A DNA stretch of 6,854 bases from an uncultured Bacilli bacterium (GTDB lineage: Bacteria; Bacillota_I; Bacilli_A; RF39; UBA660): the NCBI GenBank assembly GCA_934130265.1, contig CAKOYC010000063.1, forward strand, positions 1-6,854. Direction: 5' to 3'. The position numbers were made by a program, and so were the translations under genes. How positions within the stretch are numbered: position 1 is the first letter of the stretch; each line of letters begins with the position of its first letter. The notes under the pieces are model-generated. The model saw only the letters and a program-made list of their open reading frames with translations, was not told the DNA's origin and made no database searches. Positions 4,757 through 6,854 of the stretch are shown one piece after another.

Positions 4757-6854
4757 ATGTTATATGTAAAAAGTTATTATTCCCTATTATCTAGTCTTTT
4801 ATCAGTAGATGACATTATTGACTTAAATATCAAAAATGGTAATAATTATGCAGTTATTTGTGATAATACTATGTATGGGACTATGGAGTTTATTAAGAAG
4901 TGTAAGCAAAAAGGGATAAAACCAGTAATTGGTCTTGAACTAGTAATAGAAGATAAAGTTATTCTTTGTTATGCTAAAGACTATACTGGTTACTTAAATC
5001 TTGTTAAACTATCAACCAAAGCTAATACTAGTAAAGTAGAACTTACTGATATAAATACTTATAAAGAATCACTTATTATTGTTATTCCTTATAGTAATAG
5101 AGAACTACTTGAACTAATAACTACTCCGTTAGTCTATCTTGGTTATAAAGATGAGCAAGAAAAAAATAAAGCTTTAGAAATAACAAAGAGAGTAGTATTT
5201 CTTAAAGAATGTTTATATAAAGAAAAAAAAGATGCTAACTACTTAAAATATCTATATCTAATAAGAGATGGTAAGAGTATTTATGACGAAGTTAGTTATG
5301 ACTTATTGGATAAAGAATTTATAAATGATAAGACTTGTCTAGAAATAGTTAGAGAATGTAATGTTACCTTTCCTAAAGCTTCCTTACTACTACCTATCTA
5401 TGATTGTCCTAATAACTTGGATGCTGATACTTATCTAAGAGAATTAGCTATTAAAGGACTTACTAGGAGATTAAAAGGTAATGTCTTAAAAAATTATTCT
5501 GATAGATTAATATATGAATTATCTATTATTAAAAAGATGGGATTTTCTAACTATTTCTTAGTGGTTTATGACTTTATTTTATATGCTAAGAAAAATAGTA
5601 TTTTAGTAGGACCAGGTAGAGGTAGTGCTGCTGGTAGCTTAGTGGCTTACTCTCTTGGAATTACGGAAATAGATCCTTTGAAATATGACTTACTCTTTGA
5701 AAGATTTTTAAATCCAGAACGTGTTAGTATGCCTGATATTGATACTGATTTACCTGATATATATAGAGAAGATGTAATTAATTATGTAAGGGAAAAATAT
5801 GGTGATAAGAAAGTAGCTGGAATAGTAACTTTTTCTACCATGTCAGCTAAACAAGTATTAAGAGATGTAGCAAGAGTATTAAAAATACCAAATTATAAAA
5901 TAGATAGATTAAATTCTTTTATACCACCAATGGGTAAAGAGAGACTAGACTATTACTATCAGCATGATAGATTATTTAAAAGTGAAATAGATAATGATAA
6001 AGATTTAAAAGATGTTTATCTAATAGCTAGTAGACTAGAAGGCTTTCCAAGACAAATTGGTACTCATGCCGCTGGTATTGTAATGTGTCAAAAGAATCTA
6101 GATGAAGTATTACCTCTTACTAAGAGTGATGATATGTATTTAACTAGTTATTCTATGAATTATCTAGAAGAGCTAGGACTTTTGAAGATGGACTTTCTAG
6201 GTATAAAAAACCTTACTTTGATTATGAATATCTTAAAAGATATAGAAGAAAACCTTCATATTAAAATACCGTTTTATGATATACCCCTTGATGATAGTAA
6301 ATGTTATCAGCTTTTTACTAAAGCCTTTACTACGGGAATATTTCAGTTTGAGTCTAGTGGTATGCGAAAATTTTTAAGAGAATTAAAACCTAATAACTTT
6401 GAAGATATAGTAGCTGCTATTGCACTATTTAGACCAGGACCTGCTGCTAATATAGATACTTATATTAAAAGAAAAGAAGACAGAGAAAAAGTTACTTATC
6501 TAGATAATAGTCTAGAACCTATCTTAAAGAAAACTTATGGTATAATGATTTATCAAGAACAAGTAATGCAGACAGTTAGTTATTATGCTGACTATTCTTT
6601 GGGAGAAGCTGATATCTTAAGAAGGGCAATTAGTAAAAAGAAAAAAGATGTATTAATAGAAGAAGAAGAAAGATTCTTAAGAAAAGCTAAGGCTCTTGGG
6701 AAAGATGAAAATATCTCTAAAGAGTTATTTGCTCAGATACTTAAATTTGCTGGTTATGGATTCAATAGAAGTCATGCGGTTGCTTATTCAATGGTAGCTT
6801 ATAAAATGGCTTACTTAAAAGTACATTATCCTTTATACTTTTATACCAACTTAC
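4757..6854 (+). CDS. dnaE: DNA polymerase III subunit alpha DnaE (N-terminal 699 residues; 3' end outside window)
   Basis: C-family replicative polymerase, open from ATG (AAAGGAG 8 nt upstream) to the right edge. In Bacillota DnaE normally works beside PolC, extending primers and helping on the lagging strand; a polC gene is outside this window. The polymerase core is intact: GPGRGSAAGS near 285-294, catalytic D327 and D329 in PDIDTD, the third Asp D479 in LKMDFLG, GTHAAGIVM from 435, FQFESSGMRKFL, FRPGP, and GYGFNRSHAVAY (666-677). The N-terminal PHP domain is reduced: the start LYVKSYYSLL has Tyr and Lys where the metal-binding HxH of active PHP domains would be, and the catalytic Asp pair lies about 74 residues earlier than in E. 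coli DnaE (401/403). KCKQKGIKPVIGLE still marks the domain. PHP proofreading is therefore unlikely. The C-terminal fingers remainder, clamp-binding motif and OB fold are beyond the edge. Confidence 0.97.
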   Translation, partial: MLYVKSYYSLLSSLLSVDDIIDLNIKNGNNYAVICDNTMYGTMEFIKKCKQKGIKPVIGLELVIEDKVILCYAKDYTGYLNLVKLSTKANTSKVELTDINTYKESLIIVIPYSNRELLELITTPLVYLGYKDEQEKNKALEITKRVVFLKECLYKEKKDANYLKYLYLIRDGKSIYDEVSYDLLDKEFINDKTCLEIVRECNVTFPKASLLLPIYDCPNNLDADTYLRELAIKGLTRRLKGNVLKNYSDRLIYELSIIKKMGFSNYFLVVYDFILYAKKNSILVGPGRGSAAGSLVAYSLGITEIDPLKYDLLFERFLNPERVSMPDIDTDLPDIYREDVINYVREKYGDKKVAGIVTFSTMSAKQVLRDVARVLKIPNYKIDRLNSFIPPMGKERLDYYYQHDRLFKSEIDNDKDLKDVYLIASRLEGFPRQIGTHAAGIVMCQKNLDEVLPLTKSDDMYLTSYSMNYLEELGLLKMDFLGIKNLTLIMNILKDIEENLHIKIPFYDIPLDDSKCYQLFTKAFTTGIFQFESSGMRKFLRELKPNNFEDIVAAIALFRPGPAANIDTYIKRKEDREKVTYLDNSLEPILKKTYGIMIYQEQVMQTVSYYADYSLGEADILRRAISKKKKDVLIEEEERFLRKAKALGKDENISKELFAQILKFAGYGFNRSHAVAYSMVAYKMAYLKVHYPLYFYTNL

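Noticed and set aside
1..6854. Frequent ACTAGT hexamers, which looked like an enriched palindromic motif
   Set aside because: Most lie in coding frames where preferred Thr ACT, Ser AGT and Leu/stop-like CTA/TAG neighbours make the hexamer common; spacing is irregular and no repeat unit surrounds them.
1..6854. CRISPR array, insertion sequence, tRNA or riboswitch
   Set aside because: No regularly spaced repeats, no transposase or terminal inverted repeats, no tRNA-like cloverleaf, and all gaps are under 170 bases with contents explained by promoters, ribosome sites and terminators.

Overview
The window looks like chromosomal DNA from a low-GC (about 30% G+C by eye) member of the Bacillota, perhaps an uncultured gut Bacilli/Erysipelotrichales/RF39-type lineage. 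The evidence is strong GGAGG-type ribosome sites, AT-rich codon choice (AGA, AGT, TTA, AAA), a compact Firmicutes-style DnaE, a TrmL-type methyltransferase and a DacF-like carboxypeptidase, which implies a peptidoglycan wall. Tryptophan is always TGG where the protein families expect it and no gene reads through TGA, so the standard bacterial code applies. The lineage is inferred; the gene identities are mostly secure.

Layout, left to right: (1) the C-terminal part of a Fic-domain protein enters from the left edge (+). (2) A secreted D-alanyl-D-alanine carboxypeptidase runs the other way (-) and starts at a TTG codon. (3) A divergent intergenic region drives an M18 aminopeptidase (+). (4) A bidirectional terminator separates it from a 56-residue Tyr/Pro-rich small protein (-). 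(5) Across another divergent gap, a membrane-anchored thioredoxin-fold-like protein and the tRNA methyltransferase TrmL form a two-gene operon (+). (6) A second bidirectional terminator, overlapping the stop codons of both genes, separates TrmL from ribosomal protein L28 (-). (7) A third divergent promoter region leads to dnaE (+), which runs off the right edge.

The strands alternate strictly as +, -, +, -, ++, -, +. Divergent gaps carry promoters and two of the three convergent junctions carry strong shared hairpins, so nearly every gene is its own transcription unit. Most content is housekeeping: wall maturation (Dac), peptide turnover (M18), tRNA wobble methylation (TrmL), the ribosome (L28) and replication (DnaE). 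No gap exceeds 300 bases. I see no CRISPR array, insertion sequence, tRNA, rRNA or riboswitch.

I do not see a clear new multi-gene system. The parts most worth a second look are the small Tyr/Pro repeat protein, the thioredoxin-like protein that lacks a CxxC pair, the DnaE with a shortened PHP domain lacking metal-ligand histidines, and the KNG (instead of KTG) motif in the carboxypeptidase.
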